Assembly (NCBI GenBank): GCA_045532295.1
Contig: JAZSFP010000014.1
Location: 1 to 64,000 of the forward strand
Source of the DNA: UBA10677 sp045532295
GTDB lineage: Bacteria > Bacillota > Clostridia > Christensenellales > Pumilibacteraceae
Direction of reading: 5' to 3'
Length of the DNA: 64,000 bases
The position numbers were made by a program, and so were the translations under genes. Positions within the stretch are counted from its first letter, which is position 1, and each line of letters opens with the position of its first letter. Under the pieces are notes generated by a model. The model was not told the DNA's origin. It saw nothing but the letters and a program-made list of their open reading frames with translations, and did not search any database. Below are positions 23,755 through 32,464 of the stretch, one piece after another.

Positions 23755-26349
23755 TTATTTGTCTTGCTCAAGAACGTAAGCCTCAACTTCGTCGTTCTCC
23801 TTAAAGCCGTCGAAGTTATCAAAACTCAAACCACACTCGTAGCCTGCGTTAACTTCCTTAACGTCGTCCTTAAAGCGCTTAAGGTTTGCAATCGAACCGT
23901 CGAAGATTACCACGTCGTCACGATAGATGCGGACTTTTGCGTTACGAGCAAGTTTACCGCTCATTACGTAACAACCTGCAATTGCGCCAACGTTGGAAAT
24001 CTTAATAACGTTACGAATTTGAGCGCGACCAAGAATAGATTCGTGATACTTGGGCGCAACGAGACCCTTCATTGCCGCCTCTACGTCGTCGATTGCCTCG
24101 TAAATAATGTTATAGAGTTTAATATCAATACCCGAATTTTCAGCCTGCATTCTACCATCTGCGTCAGGACGAACGTTAAAGCCTATAATAATTGCGTTTG
24201 ATACGCTTGCAAGCATTACGTCGGATTTGTTGATTGCGCCTACGCCTCCGTGAACTACGACTACTTTTACTTCGTCGTTGCTTAACTTTTCAAGCGACGC
24301 TTTAAGAGCCTCAACCGAACCTTGAACGTCTGCTTTAATAAGGATATTAAGTTCTTTCATTTGACCTTCGCTAATTCTGTTGAATACGTCGTCAAGCGTT
24401 ACTCTTTGTCCTTGATTTGCTTGCTCGTTCTTAATCTTCGCCGTTCTCTCTGCAATAATTTGTTTTGCGGTCTTCTCGTCTTCTACAACGAAAATTCCGT
24501 CACCAGCGTTGGGAACGTCAGTAAATCCAAGCACTGATACGGGCGTTGCGGGGGGAGCCTCTTTAACACTTCTTCCCTTATCGTCCACCATACCTCTTAC
24601 TCTACCGGAGGTAAGACCGCTGACCACGTAGTCGCCTACGCGGAGCGTTCCGTTAAGAACGACGATGTTTGCAATAGGTCCTTTACCCTTGTCAAGTTTA
24701 GACTCAATGATAGAGCCACGAGCGTGACGCTTGGGGTTAGCGCGGTAGTTATTGTACTCGGCAAGGAAGAGTATCATCTCTAAGAGTTTGTCTACGCCCT
24801 CACCCGATTTTGCGGAAATGGGAACCATAATCGTTTCGCCACCCCACTCCTCAGGAATAAGGTCGTATTCGGTAAGCGCTTGCTTAACCTTTTCAATGTT
24901 TGCGCCCGGTTTATCAATCTTGTTGATTGCAACAACTACGGGAACTTTTGCCGCTTTTGCGTGGTTAATCGACTCAATGGTCTGAGGCATTACACCGTCG
25001 TCCGCTGCAACGATAAGAACTGCAATATCGGTAACGTTAGTTCCGCGCGCACGCATTTCGGTGAACGCTTCGTGTCCGGGGGTATCGAGGAAGGTAATCT
25101 TTTCACCTTTGCACATTACCGAGTACGCGCCGATATGCTGGGTAATACCACCAGCCTCGCCAGCCGCTACCGCAGTTTTACGAATTGCATCAAGGAGCGA
25201 AGTTTTACCGTGGTCTACGTGACCCATTACGGTAATAATGGGCGGACGCTTTACGAGGTCTTCTTCTCTATCTTCCTCTTCGTGCATAGCCTCCATCTTC
25301 TCTTCCTGCGTTTGCTCGAGTTTAAGTTCAAGTTCAACACCAAGTTCGTTTGCAACGAGTTCCATAGTGGGGAAGTCGACTACGCCGTTAATATTCGTCA
25401 TAATACCAAGCAACATTAGTTGTTTGATTATCTCTTGCGCCGTCTTACCTATCTTTTCACTAAGAATTTTAACGGTAAGGTTTTCAGTGGTAATTACCGC
25501 CTTTTCAATCTTGATGGGCGCAATTACTACGGGCGCTTTAGGTTTCTTATTCTTAAGTTTGCGAGTACCCATACGCTCTTCGCCTACGTCGTCGGTGATA
25601 AAGCCCTTACGGATAAGGGTACGCTTATTCATCTGCTTTTTATCTTCAGGACGGTTATTATCCCTCTTTTTGTCAGTGTCACGACGAGTAGACTTGGTCG
25701 GCAAAATCGGGGGCACAATCTTTACGCCACCACCAGAGGGCTTGGGTCCCATAGGACGAGCCGTAGAGGGCGCGCCTTGAGGACGCTGACCGTTATTCTG
25801 TCCTGCTTGGTTAGGCTTAGCGCCTTGGGGACGCTGACCGTTTCTATCAGGTCTACCACCGTTTTGTCCACGAGAAGCAGGCTGGGTTCTTTGGGGCGGA
25901 GGGGGAGGCGTGTACATACCGCGTACGAAACTGGGACGAGCGGTTGCCGTCTCGGGAGTATTGAATACGCGAATAGTCTCCTTTTTCTCAACGGGAGCGG
26001 TCTTAACCTCTTCTTTCTTTTCCTCCACTACCGTCTCGGGCGCTTTTACCTCGGGAATGGGTTCAGGCTTTTTCTCGACGGCAACAGGAGGAACGGGCTT
26101 GGGTGCAACGGGCTTTTGTTTCTTTTCAATTTCAGCCTGTTTTGCCTTTTCAGCCTCTTCAAGTTTTGCTTGCTCCTTTTTAGCGTTGCGCTCGCGAATC
26201 ATATTTAAGGTTGCATCAATCTTGCGTTGAGCGTCTTTATTCTTCTTAATGAGCGCAGAAAAAGCATTACTCTCCTCAGAGGGTATTAACTGCCTTACCT
26301 TTTGGATTTCAGTAATCTTCTTTTCTACTTTTTGAGTGTCGTTTGCCAA
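23755..26349 (-). CDS. infB: translation initiation factor IF-2
   Basis: 864-aa GTPase that brings initiator fMet-tRNA to the 30S subunit. A charged and then Pro/Gln/Gly/Arg-rich N-terminal region (about 1-270) precedes the G-domain with GHVDHGKTS (about 378), DTPGHEAF and NKIDKP, then domains II, III and IV. It sits between ylxQ and rbfA in the classic nusA-infB operon. Confidence 0.97.
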   Translation of the reverse strand: MANDTQKVEKKITEIQKVRQLIPSEESNAFSALIKKNKDAQRKIDATLNMIRERNAKKEQAKLEEAEKAKQAEIEKKQKPVAPKPVPPVAVEKKPEPIPEVKAPETVVEEKKEEVKTAPVEKKETIRVFNTPETATARPSFVRGMYTPPPPPQRTQPASRGQNGGRPDRNGQRPQGAKPNQAGQNNGQRPQGAPSTARPMGPKPSGGGVKIVPPILPTKSTRRDTDKKRDNNRPEDKKQMNKRTLIRKGFITDDVGEERMGTRKLKNKKPKAPVVIAPIKIEKAVITTENLTVKILSEKIGKTAQEIIKQLMLLGIMTNINGVVDFPTMELVANELGVELELKLEQTQEEKMEAMHEEEDREEDLVKRPPIITVMGHVDHGKTSLLDAIRKTAVAAGEAGGITQHIGAYSVMCKGEKITFLDTPGHEAFTEMRARGTNVTDIAVLIVAADDGVMPQTIESINHAKAAKVPVVVAINKIDKPGANIEKVKQALTEYDLIPEEWGGETIMVPISAKSGEGVDKLLEMILFLAEYNNYRANPKRHARGSIIESKLDKGKGPIANIVVLNGTLRVGDYVVSGLTSGRVRGMVDDKGRSVKEAPPATPVSVLGFTDVPNAGDGIFVVEDEKTAKQIIAERTAKIKNEQANQGQRVTLDDVFNRISEGQMKELNILIKADVQGSVEALKASLEKLSNDEVKVVVVHGGVGAINKSDVMLASVSNAIIIGFNVRPDADGRMQAENSGIDIKLYNIIYEAIDDVEAAMKGLVAPKYHESILGRAQIRNVIKISNVGAIAGCYVMSGKLARNAKVRIYRDDVVIFDGSIANLKRFKDDVKEVNAGYECGLSFDNFDGFKENDEVEAYVLEQDK

Positions 26350-26685
26350 TTATCTTACCTCCGTGACACGCTGGTAACTTCCATTCATTTTGTCGATAAG
26401 CGCCGTTGCCATTTGTTTATCCGTAACGGCGATTACCTTACACCCTACTTTGTGGGTTAAATCCTCTACTTTCGTTTCCCGCGAGAGAAATACGGGCACG
26501 CTTTGATGCGCGTTTACTATCTTTTTTTGAGTGTTTTCGGAAAGAAGCGTACACATTATTATTAGGTGTTTTTTCTTATGATAGCGTTCTATACTATCCG
26601 AACCGAAAATCACTTTTCCTGCTTTGATTGCAAAGCCTAACAAATTTGCCACTTTATCAGTCGTCTGCACTTTCAAACTCCTCAA
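26350..26685 (-). CDS. ylxQ: L7Ae-family RNA-binding protein YlxQ
   Basis: 111-aa L7Ae/L30e/S12e-fold protein with KVANLLGFAIKAGKVIFGSD and a kink-turn-binding C-terminal half. The Bacillus homologue is a k-turn binder of unclear function. The start overlaps ylxR by 29 bases. Confidence 0.9.
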   Translation of the reverse strand: MRSLKVQTTDKVANLLGFAIKAGKVIFGSDSIERYHKKKHLIIMCTLLSENTQKKIVNAHQSVPVFLSRETKVEDLTHKVGCKVIAVTDKQMATALIDKMNGSYQRVTEVR

Positions 26686-26929
26686 TGAGTTTATCGTAAA
26701 TCTCGTCGCTTACGTTCTGCTTGAAGGCTTTAGAGAGCAACCTGCCCTTTTTAATCTTCATTAAACATTCGCGGTCCTTATGCACGTACGCGCCTCTGCC
26801 GTTTTTCTTGCCCGTAAAATCAAGCGTTATATCGCCCTCGGGTGTTTTAACGATACGAATAAGGTCTGTCTTGTTTGCCATTTCCTTACACGCTATGCAC
26901 ATTCTTTGCGGACTTTTTTTCTCTTTCAT
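26657..26929 (-). CDS. ylxR: YlxR-family RNA-binding protein (DUF448)
   Basis: 90-aa YlxR protein with RMCIACKEM near the start, LIRIV, and GRGAYVHKDRECLMK. The Cys pair and basic face are family features. Homologues are nucleoid- or RNA-associated regulators; precise role here unknown. It follows nusA by five bases. Confidence 0.92.
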   Translation of the reverse strand: MKEKKSPQRMCIACKEMANKTDLIRIVKTPEGDITLDFTGKKNGRGAYVHKDRECLMKIKKGRLLSKAFKQNVSDEIYDKLIEEFESADD

Positions 26930-26934
26930 AACTA

Positions 26935-28080
26935 TTACTCGATATCGCCGAGATCCTCGTCGAAAATATCCTCTTCAAAAGTATCGTCAGAGCGAACTGG
27001 TACTTCTTCGATAACTTCTTCTTCGCTTTCTTCTGCCGTTTGCATAAGCGTCGAATAGGGTTTTACGTCAATCTTCCAACCGGTAAGTTTTGCTGCAAGG
27101 CGAGCGTTTTGTCCGTCTTTACCGATTGCCAAAGAAAGCATATCGTCCATTACTACTACGCGAGCGGTTCTCTCTGCGTCGTTTGCTTGAACCATAAGAA
27201 CTTTTGCGGGTGAAAGCGCTCTTGCGATGAACTCAAGAGTATCGGAACACCAAGGAATAATATCGATTTTCTCTCCACCAAGTTCGTCTACGATTGCGTT
27301 TACGCGCATACCTCTATTACCTACGCAAGCACCTACGGGGTCGATATTGCTCTCTTCAGTGTAAACTGCCATTTTCGTTCTGTAACCTGCCTCACGAACG
27401 ATGGACTTGATAGTTACGAGACCGCTTGCAATCTCGGGAACTTCAAGTTCAAACAATCTCTTTACAAAGCCGGGCGCAGTACGGGATACGAAAACCTGAG
27501 GTCCTTTGGGCCCAACCTTGATTTTCTTTACGTAAACCTTGACGGGTCTACCGATTGCGTACTTATCCGAAGGCATTTGGTCGTGGGGCATAAGCACTGC
27601 CTCGATGGTTTTGTTGATTTCAACGTGAACGTTATCTCCGTCAATACTTCTAACCATAACGGTAATAAGTTCGTCTTCCTTTTGAGAAAGTTCTGCAATA
27701 GCCTGCTCGCTTTCTACCTCGCGAAGTTTTTGCATAATTACCTGACGAGCAGTTTGCGCAACGATACGGCCAAAGTTAGTGGGATTAATCTCCTCGCTTA
27801 CGATGTCGCCGGTCTTATACTTTTTATTGATTAAACGCGCGTCCTCTAAGGAAATTTGGGTGTCTTTGTCCTCTACCTCGTCAACTACCGTTTGATACGC
27901 AATAACTTTAAACTGATTGCGCTCGGGAACGAGTTTAACTTCTACTGCCTTAGACGTGCCGTATTCTTTCTTATATGCGATAACGAGCGCGGTCTCAAGC
28001 GCTTCGATAAATACCGATTTTTTAATACCTTTTACAGCCTCTAAATCCTCTAATGCAAGGAAGAAATCCTTTTTTATCAT
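26935..28080 (-). CDS. nusA: transcription termination/antitermination factor NusA
   Basis: 381 aa: N-terminal RNA-polymerase-binding domain (1-130), S1 domain with SRTAPGFVKRLFELEVPEI, and two KH domains with GACVGNRGMRVNAI and IGKDGQNARLAAKLTGW. There is no acidic C-terminal repeat as in proteobacteria, the normal Bacillota form, but the last 30 residues are strongly acidic. Confidence 0.96.
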   Translation of the reverse strand: MIKKDFFLALEDLEAVKGIKKSVFIEALETALVIAYKKEYGTSKAVEVKLVPERNQFKVIAYQTVVDEVEDKDTQISLEDARLINKKYKTGDIVSEEINPTNFGRIVAQTARQVIMQKLREVESEQAIAELSQKEDELITVMVRSIDGDNVHVEINKTIEAVLMPHDQMPSDKYAIGRPVKVYVKKIKVGPKGPQVFVSRTAPGFVKRLFELEVPEIASGLVTIKSIVREAGYRTKMAVYTEESNIDPVGACVGNRGMRVNAIVDELGGEKIDIIPWCSDTLEFIARALSPAKVLMVQANDAERTARVVVMDDMLSLAIGKDGQNARLAAKLTGWKIDVKPYSTLMQTAEESEEEVIEEVPVRSDDTFEEDIFDEDLGDIE

Positions 28081-28103
28081 TTTCTTACAATTCCTCCGAA
28101 TTT

Positions 28104-28562
28104 TTATTCAAATTTTACAAGCGGTCTTACGAGCGCTATTTTGTTGTTTTCAATGGTAATCGTCTCTTTGCTTAGCTTTATTACCGTTACGTTTTCGCCT
28201 CTTTCTACGAGCACGCCTTCGTAAAGTTTTTTACCCTTAAGTGGCGCGTAAAGTTTAACCTCTACTTCTTTGCCGTAATTTCTTTCAAAGTCGCGTTGTT
28301 TTTTGAAAGGACGGTCAAGTCCTGGGGACGAGACGTTGAGAACGTACGGTTTTCCGTTCGTTGGGTCAAGTTCGTCAAGCGCAGGGTCGATTGCATAATG
28401 CACTTTCTCGCAATCGTCAAGGCTAACGCCCGTCGGGATATCAATAAAGACGGTTAAATTATCCTCTCCGTATTTCTTTTCAAACTCGATATCAACTACC
28501 TCGTAACCAAGCGCAGTTACTATCGACTCGATTTTTTCGAGAACTTTTTGTTCCGTTTTCAC
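28104..28562 (-). CDS. rimP: ribosome maturation factor RimP
   Basis: 152-aa 30S assembly factor with YEVVDIEFEKKYGEDNLTVFID, the VSSPGLDRP signature and a C-terminal SH3-like domain. The start codon is GTG, chosen because an AGGAGGG site lies four bases upstream. It is the first gene of the operon rimP-nusA-ylxR-ylxQ-infB-rbfA-nrnA-truB-ribF. Confidence 0.94.
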   Translation of the reverse strand: MKTEQKVLEKIESIVTALGYEVVDIEFEKKYGEDNLTVFIDIPTGVSLDDCEKVHYAIDPALDELDPTNGKPYVLNVSSPGLDRPFKKQRDFERNYGKEVEVKLYAPLKGKKLYEGVLVERGENVTVIKLSKETITIENNKIALVRPLVKFE

Positions 28563-28585
28563 AAAACCCTCCTTACAGTAATCGA

Positions 28586-28612
28586 GAGCGGACCGACAAG
28601 TCCACTCTCAAG
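28586..28612 (-). promoter_or_regulatory. rimP leader hairpin
   Basis: Near-perfect stem GAGAGTGGAC / GTCCGCTCTC with a six-base loop in the rimP 5' leader, just before the ribosome-binding site. A palindrome of this kind before rimP is familiar in Bacillota; a regulatory role is inferred, not shown. Confidence 0.5.
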
Positions 28613-28632
28613 TTACCATCTATTACATACAT

Positions 28633-28661
28633 ATAATACCATAAAATGAAGATTACGGCAA
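28633..28661 (-). promoter_or_regulatory. sigma-A promoter of the rimP-nusA-infB operon
   Basis: TTGCCG (28656-28661), 17-base spacer, TATTAT (28633-28638) with a TGG extended -10. Confidence 0.82.
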
Positions 28662-28670
28662 GCGTTTTAA

Positions 28671-28706
28671 CGCAAAAATAATAATTTTTTAAAATTATTA
28701 TGCGTT
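28671..28706 (-). terminator. terminator after the PolC-like gene
   Basis: AT-rich hairpin built on AATAATTTT / AAAATTATT flanked by the complementary GCGTT/AACGC-type ends, between the stop of the PolC-like gene and the rimP promoter. Confidence 0.6.
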
Positions 28707-28718
28707 TTTTCATCGTTT

Positions 28719-30275
28719 TTACATCAGTTCGGCAATTTTTATAAACGCTTTTGCCGTTGCGATAGTATCGTAAATTGCTCTATGAGCGTGTTCGTTTACT
28801 ACGCCAAGATGTTTAATTACGGTGGACAATTTATAATTTCTAAGTCCCTTAAGGTAAGTTCTTGCAAGTTCAAAAGTGTCTTCCTTTGGATTTTCAAAAA
28901 CTATGCCGAGCGGTTTACCTTCTGCGTTAAGGAAACCTATATCGAAGTTCACGTTGTGTCCTACGAGCGTTGTTCCATCGCTAAACTTATAAAAGTCGAG
29001 TAACGCCTCGCTTATATCGGGCGCGCCTATTACGTTTGCGTCGGTAATAGAAGTAAGTTGCGTAATTTTTGCTGGAATTTCGACGTGAGGATCTACGAAA
29101 GTTGAAAAAGTTTGGGTAATATGCCCGTTCTCAACGATTACTCCTGCTATTTCGATAATTTTGCAGTGCTGAGTATCAAGTCCCGTCGTTTCAATATCAA
29201 ACACGCAAAAACGCTTGTTTTGTAAAAAAGCCGGCGTCGATTTCGCTACGTCGAAAAGCGTTGATTGACGGCGCTCCTCGTAAGGTTCAGGGAAGACTTT
29301 CTTGTATTCTTTGGGCGCAACGAACTTTGGCTTTTGCTCAATTTCTATATCGGTTGGAAGCGTGCAAAGGCTAAGCGAATTAACGAACATATCGTAAGTG
29401 GTATTGCCCTTAAAAGTGTTCTTTTTCAAACTGCCTTTAACGACGACTTGCTTTCCGTCCTTAAGAAGAACGATGTTGCTTTCCTCTTTTCTTGGGAAGT
29501 GCAAGCATTTGAGCGAACCCGTTGGGTCTGTTAAGGTGAACTTATAGAATTTTTTCGCTACCGTTTCGCCCTCTTTAAGTTTGCGTTCGCATTCGCTAAA
29601 TTCGCTTACCGTTCCGCAAAAAACCACACCGTCAGCCTCTCTCGTGGCGTCGCTTATATACCCTGCTCTATCGTAAATTATCTTGCCAACGAACTCCTCA
29701 ACGTTCTGAGGGATTATGTAATGACCGTTAGTGCTTTGATAAACGTAGGCGCGAAGTTCTTCCTCACGCTCAGCGATAATATCGCGTTTGTCGTCCTTCT
29801 TTACGGGAACGACTTCGAAAGATATCTTTTCGCAATAAGAGGTTGCTATCATCTTTTTTACGCTTTCAACGTAGCGTTCAAAGATAGAACCGACGCATAC
29901 GTCCTCGTCCATTTTAAGTTTTACGGTAAAATCGTACTCGGCGTTTTGAATTATTTCCATATCCTCGATAAAGACGTAGGGGGATATTGACGGAGTACTT
30001 TCGGAAAAACGAAGGAGCGCTTTTTTGAAAAAGTCCATATCAAAATGACTTTTCGTTAGTCTTACGGTAACGGGCGCTTTAGAGCCAAGCGAAGATATTA
30101 TCGCGTCGCTTATTCTTTGCGCGTTTGCTCTAACCGTTTGTTCGTGGGGTTCGGGATAGATGAGGTTTACCTCAATGCTTTCTGCTCTTACGTCCACGTC
30201 AAAAGATTTGAGCAAAAGATACTCAAATTCGTAATCCGTCGCATCATTAAATTTTGACATTAACGATTCAGCCAT
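28719..30275 (-). CDS. PolC-like protein with N-terminal, OB and 3'-5' exonuclease domains only
   Basis: 518 aa. The first ~200 residues resemble the non-catalytic N-terminal domains of Gram-positive PolC, then comes an OB-fold (about 210-330), a ~35-residue linker and a DEDDh exonuclease with FDIETTGLD (ExoI), GHNVNFDIGFLN (ExoII) and HRAIYDT (ExoIII). Full PolC is about 1,400 aa, with a PHP domain and polymerase after and around the exonuclease; both are absent. The gene occupies the normal polC place between ispG and rimP, and only about 150 bases containing a terminator and promoter follow, so this is not a simple frameshift. Likely a proofreading-type exonuclease or a polymerase partner; the role is inferred. 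Confidence 0.85.
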   Translation of the reverse strand: MAESLMSKFNDATDYEFEYLLLKSFDVDVRAESIEVNLIYPEPHEQTVRANAQRISDAIISSLGSKAPVTVRLTKSHFDMDFFKKALLRFSESTPSISPYVFIEDMEIIQNAEYDFTVKLKMDEDVCVGSIFERYVESVKKMIATSYCEKISFEVVPVKKDDKRDIIAEREEELRAYVYQSTNGHYIIPQNVEEFVGKIIYDRAGYISDATREADGVVFCGTVSEFSECERKLKEGETVAKKFYKFTLTDPTGSLKCLHFPRKEESNIVLLKDGKQVVVKGSLKKNTFKGNTTYDMFVNSLSLCTLPTDIEIEQKPKFVAPKEYKKVFPEPYEERRQSTLFDVAKSTPAFLQNKRFCVFDIETTGLDTQHCKIIEIAGVIVENGHITQTFSTFVDPHVEIPAKITQLTSITDANVIGAPDISEALLDFYKFSDGTTLVGHNVNFDIGFLNAEGKPLGIVFENPKEDTFELARTYLKGLRNYKLSTVIKHLGVVNEHAHRAIYDTIATAKAFIKIAELM

Positions 30276-30280
30276 TAAAA

Positions 30281-31312
30281 CTAAAACTCCTCTATTAACT
30301 TAAGAACTTCTGCTACGGCGTCGTCGCCGTTAATCGTCTTAAGTAATTTTCCGCTTTTGTACAAAACTGCTTTGCCCTTTCCACCACCGCAAACAGCAAT
30401 ATCGGCGTCCTTTGCCTCTCCGGGACCGTTAACTACGCAACCCATTACGGCAATTTTGATTTTTTTGTTTACACCCTCGAGCGCTTTTTCTATCTTGTCC
30501 ACGATACTCTCCATATCGTATTCGCATCGCGAACAAGTAGGACACGAAACGATCTCGGGCATATCTTTGCCTTTGCCTACGCTTGCAAGAATTAACTTTG
30601 CCGTCTCCACTTCTTTAACGGGGTCACCAGTGAGTGAAACGCGAATAGTATCGCCTATTCCCTTTAAGAGTAACGAGCCTATTCCTACTGACGACTTAAT
30701 TGCGCCTCTAAACGCGCTACCCGATTCGGTTACGCCAAGGTGGAGAGGATAATCGCAACGGCTCGCAAGCATTTCGTAGGCTTGAACCATCGTTATAACC
30801 GACGATGATTTTACGGATATAATCGTGTCGTAAAAACCGCATTTTTCTAATACTGCAATATGCTTTAGAGCGCTCTCGCAAAGCGCCTCTGCGCCCGAAT
30901 ATTTTTCAAGAATTTCTTTGTCAACTGAGCCTGAGTTTACACCCACTCTGATAGGCACGCCGTTCGCTTTGCACGCTTTGACGACTTCACTAACTTTATC
31001 GGTAGAAAGATAGCCTGGATTAAAGCGAATTTTATCAAAGCCGATATCGGCGCACTTAACCGCGTGGCGATAGTCAAACTGAATGTCTGCAACGAGCGGA
31101 ACGTTAGCATTTTTTAATACCGTTTTGCTTTTTTCGACCTCTTCGTCTGAACTTACGGCTATTCTAACGATATCACAGCCAGCCTTTTTTAGAGCAAAAA
31201 TTTGCGCTATTGTACGCTCAGTATCGAGCGTAGGCGTATTGGTCATAGACTGGATTGATATGGGCGCGCCACCGCCTATTTTGATATTTTTAACGGTAAT
31301 TTGTCTTGTCAT
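30281..31312 (-). CDS. ispG: 4-hydroxy-3-methylbut-2-en-1-yl diphosphate synthase
   Basis: GcpE/IspG, the [4Fe-4S] enzyme converting MEcPP to HMBPP in the MEP pathway. 343 aa with VGVNSGSVD, the TIM-barrel N-terminus and the C-terminal cluster-binding cysteines in SCPTCSRC and GCVVNGPGEA. Short bacterial form. It follows rseP with a two-base gap to the stop. Confidence 0.96.
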   Translation of the reverse strand: MTRQITVKNIKIGGGAPISIQSMTNTPTLDTERTIAQIFALKKAGCDIVRIAVSSDEEVEKSKTVLKNANVPLVADIQFDYRHAVKCADIGFDKIRFNPGYLSTDKVSEVVKACKANGVPIRVGVNSGSVDKEILEKYSGAEALCESALKHIAVLEKCGFYDTIISVKSSSVITMVQAYEMLASRCDYPLHLGVTESGSAFRGAIKSSVGIGSLLLKGIGDTIRVSLTGDPVKEVETAKLILASVGKGKDMPEIVSCPTCSRCEYDMESIVDKIEKALEGVNKKIKIAVMGCVVNGPGEAKDADIAVCGGGKGKAVLYKSGKLLKTINGDDAVAEVLKLIEEF

Positions 31313-32464
31313 TTAAGTGAAAATTCCTATTAAATCTATTAGTATTACAAAGCCGAATAGTAACAACATTCCTACTGTATGGATTATATTTTCAACGTTG
31401 CGATTAAGGGGCTTTCCTCTTATCCACTCAATTGCTGTAAAAATGATTTTAGAGCCGTCAAGAGCAGGAATAGGAAGGATATTAAATATTGCGAGGTTAC
31501 TTGCAATAAGCGGAAGAAGTATTAAAATATTTCGCCAGTTGAGCATACTTATTTCTGCCATTGCCCCTACCGTTCCGATGGGACCCGTCATTGAAGTTAT
31601 AGGCGTTGAGCCAGTAAATAGTCCGCCGAACGCGGCAAGAATTGACAAAGATAATTTGCAAGTATATGGAACGCAATAGACGAGCGCGTCCAAAAACGAA
31701 CAGGAAACGCTTTCGTACATAGTTACGAACCCTACGCCAAGATAGTCAAGTTCTTCGCCTTCATATACGGTTTGTATTCTTTGTACTTTAACTTTGACGC
31801 TAATCTCTTCGCCGTTACGAAGAACGATTAAGTCGTATTCTTTACCTTCGGTTTTGTCCGTTACCATTTCTTCGTACGAACGCATAATGCTTATTCTTTC
31901 TCCGTTGACGCCTAAAATTTTATCGCCTGCCTCAAGCGAAGAATAATACGCAGGGTTGTCGCCGGTAGACTGGTAAACGGTTGACACCGTGGGAATTGAA
32001 TATCCAACGAGCAAAATTACGATAATTGAGAAAATTATTGCCGAAAGGAAGTTAAATAGCGCGCCCGCAACAAGCACAATCAATCTTTTCCAAGGTGCTT
32101 CCTCGACGAACGAACGAGTTTCTACCGGAGGATTAAGGGGATCAACTGCAGGTGGCATTACCGATTTTTGTTCAAGTTCTTCAAAGACCTCGCCTACGCT
32201 CTCGCTTGCGTTACTGCGCTCTTCCGCATCAAGACCTTGTTCGTCCTCAAAAGCGCAATATCCGCCAAGGGGGATAAGTCTTAAAGAGAACTTCTCGCCC
32301 GTTTTCTTGTTTTCTTTTGAAAAAAGCAACGGACCAAAGCCTACTGAAAATTCGTTAATTTTAAATTTAAGGATTTTACCTGCTACGTAATGTCCAAGTT
32401 CGTGGATAACTACCATTAAAAGAAGTATGGCTATTGCAAGCAAAATATAGAAAAATTCTGTCAT
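31313..32464 (-). CDS. rseP: site-2 intramembrane metalloprotease RseP/RasP
   Basis: 383-aa M50 zinc protease that cuts within membrane segments of anti-sigma factors and signal peptides. The first transmembrane helix carries the HELGH zinc site (about 22-26), and a later one the NILPIPALDG motif with the third ligand. One PDZ domain (about 170-250) lies between. An acidic, Pro-rich insertion of about 40 residues (about 76-118, with EELEQK and DPLNPP) precedes PWKRLIVLVAGALFN and is longer than usual. It overlaps dxr by four bases. Confidence 0.94.
   Translation of the reverse strand: MTEFFYILLAIAILLLMVVIHELGHYVAGKILKFKINEFSVGFGPLLFSKENKKTGEKFSLRLIPLGGYCAFEDEQGLDAEERSNASESVGEVFEELEQKSVMPPAVDPLNPPVETRSFVEEAPWKRLIVLVAGALFNFLSAIIFSIIVILLVGYSIPTVSTVYQSTGDNPAYYSSLEAGDKILGVNGERISIMRSYEEMVTDKTEGKEYDLIVLRNGEEISVKVKVQRIQTVYEGEELDYLGVGFVTMYESVSCSFLDALVYCVPYTCKLSLSILAAFGGLFTGSTPITSMTGPIGTVGAMAEISMLNWRNILILLPLIASNLAIFNILPIPALDGSKIIFTAIEWIRGKPLNRNVENIIHTVGMLLLFGFVILIDLIGIFT

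Noticed and set aside
24880..26208. Long plus-strand frames opposite infB
   Set aside because: Produced by the codon bias of the IF-2 gene; no family features.
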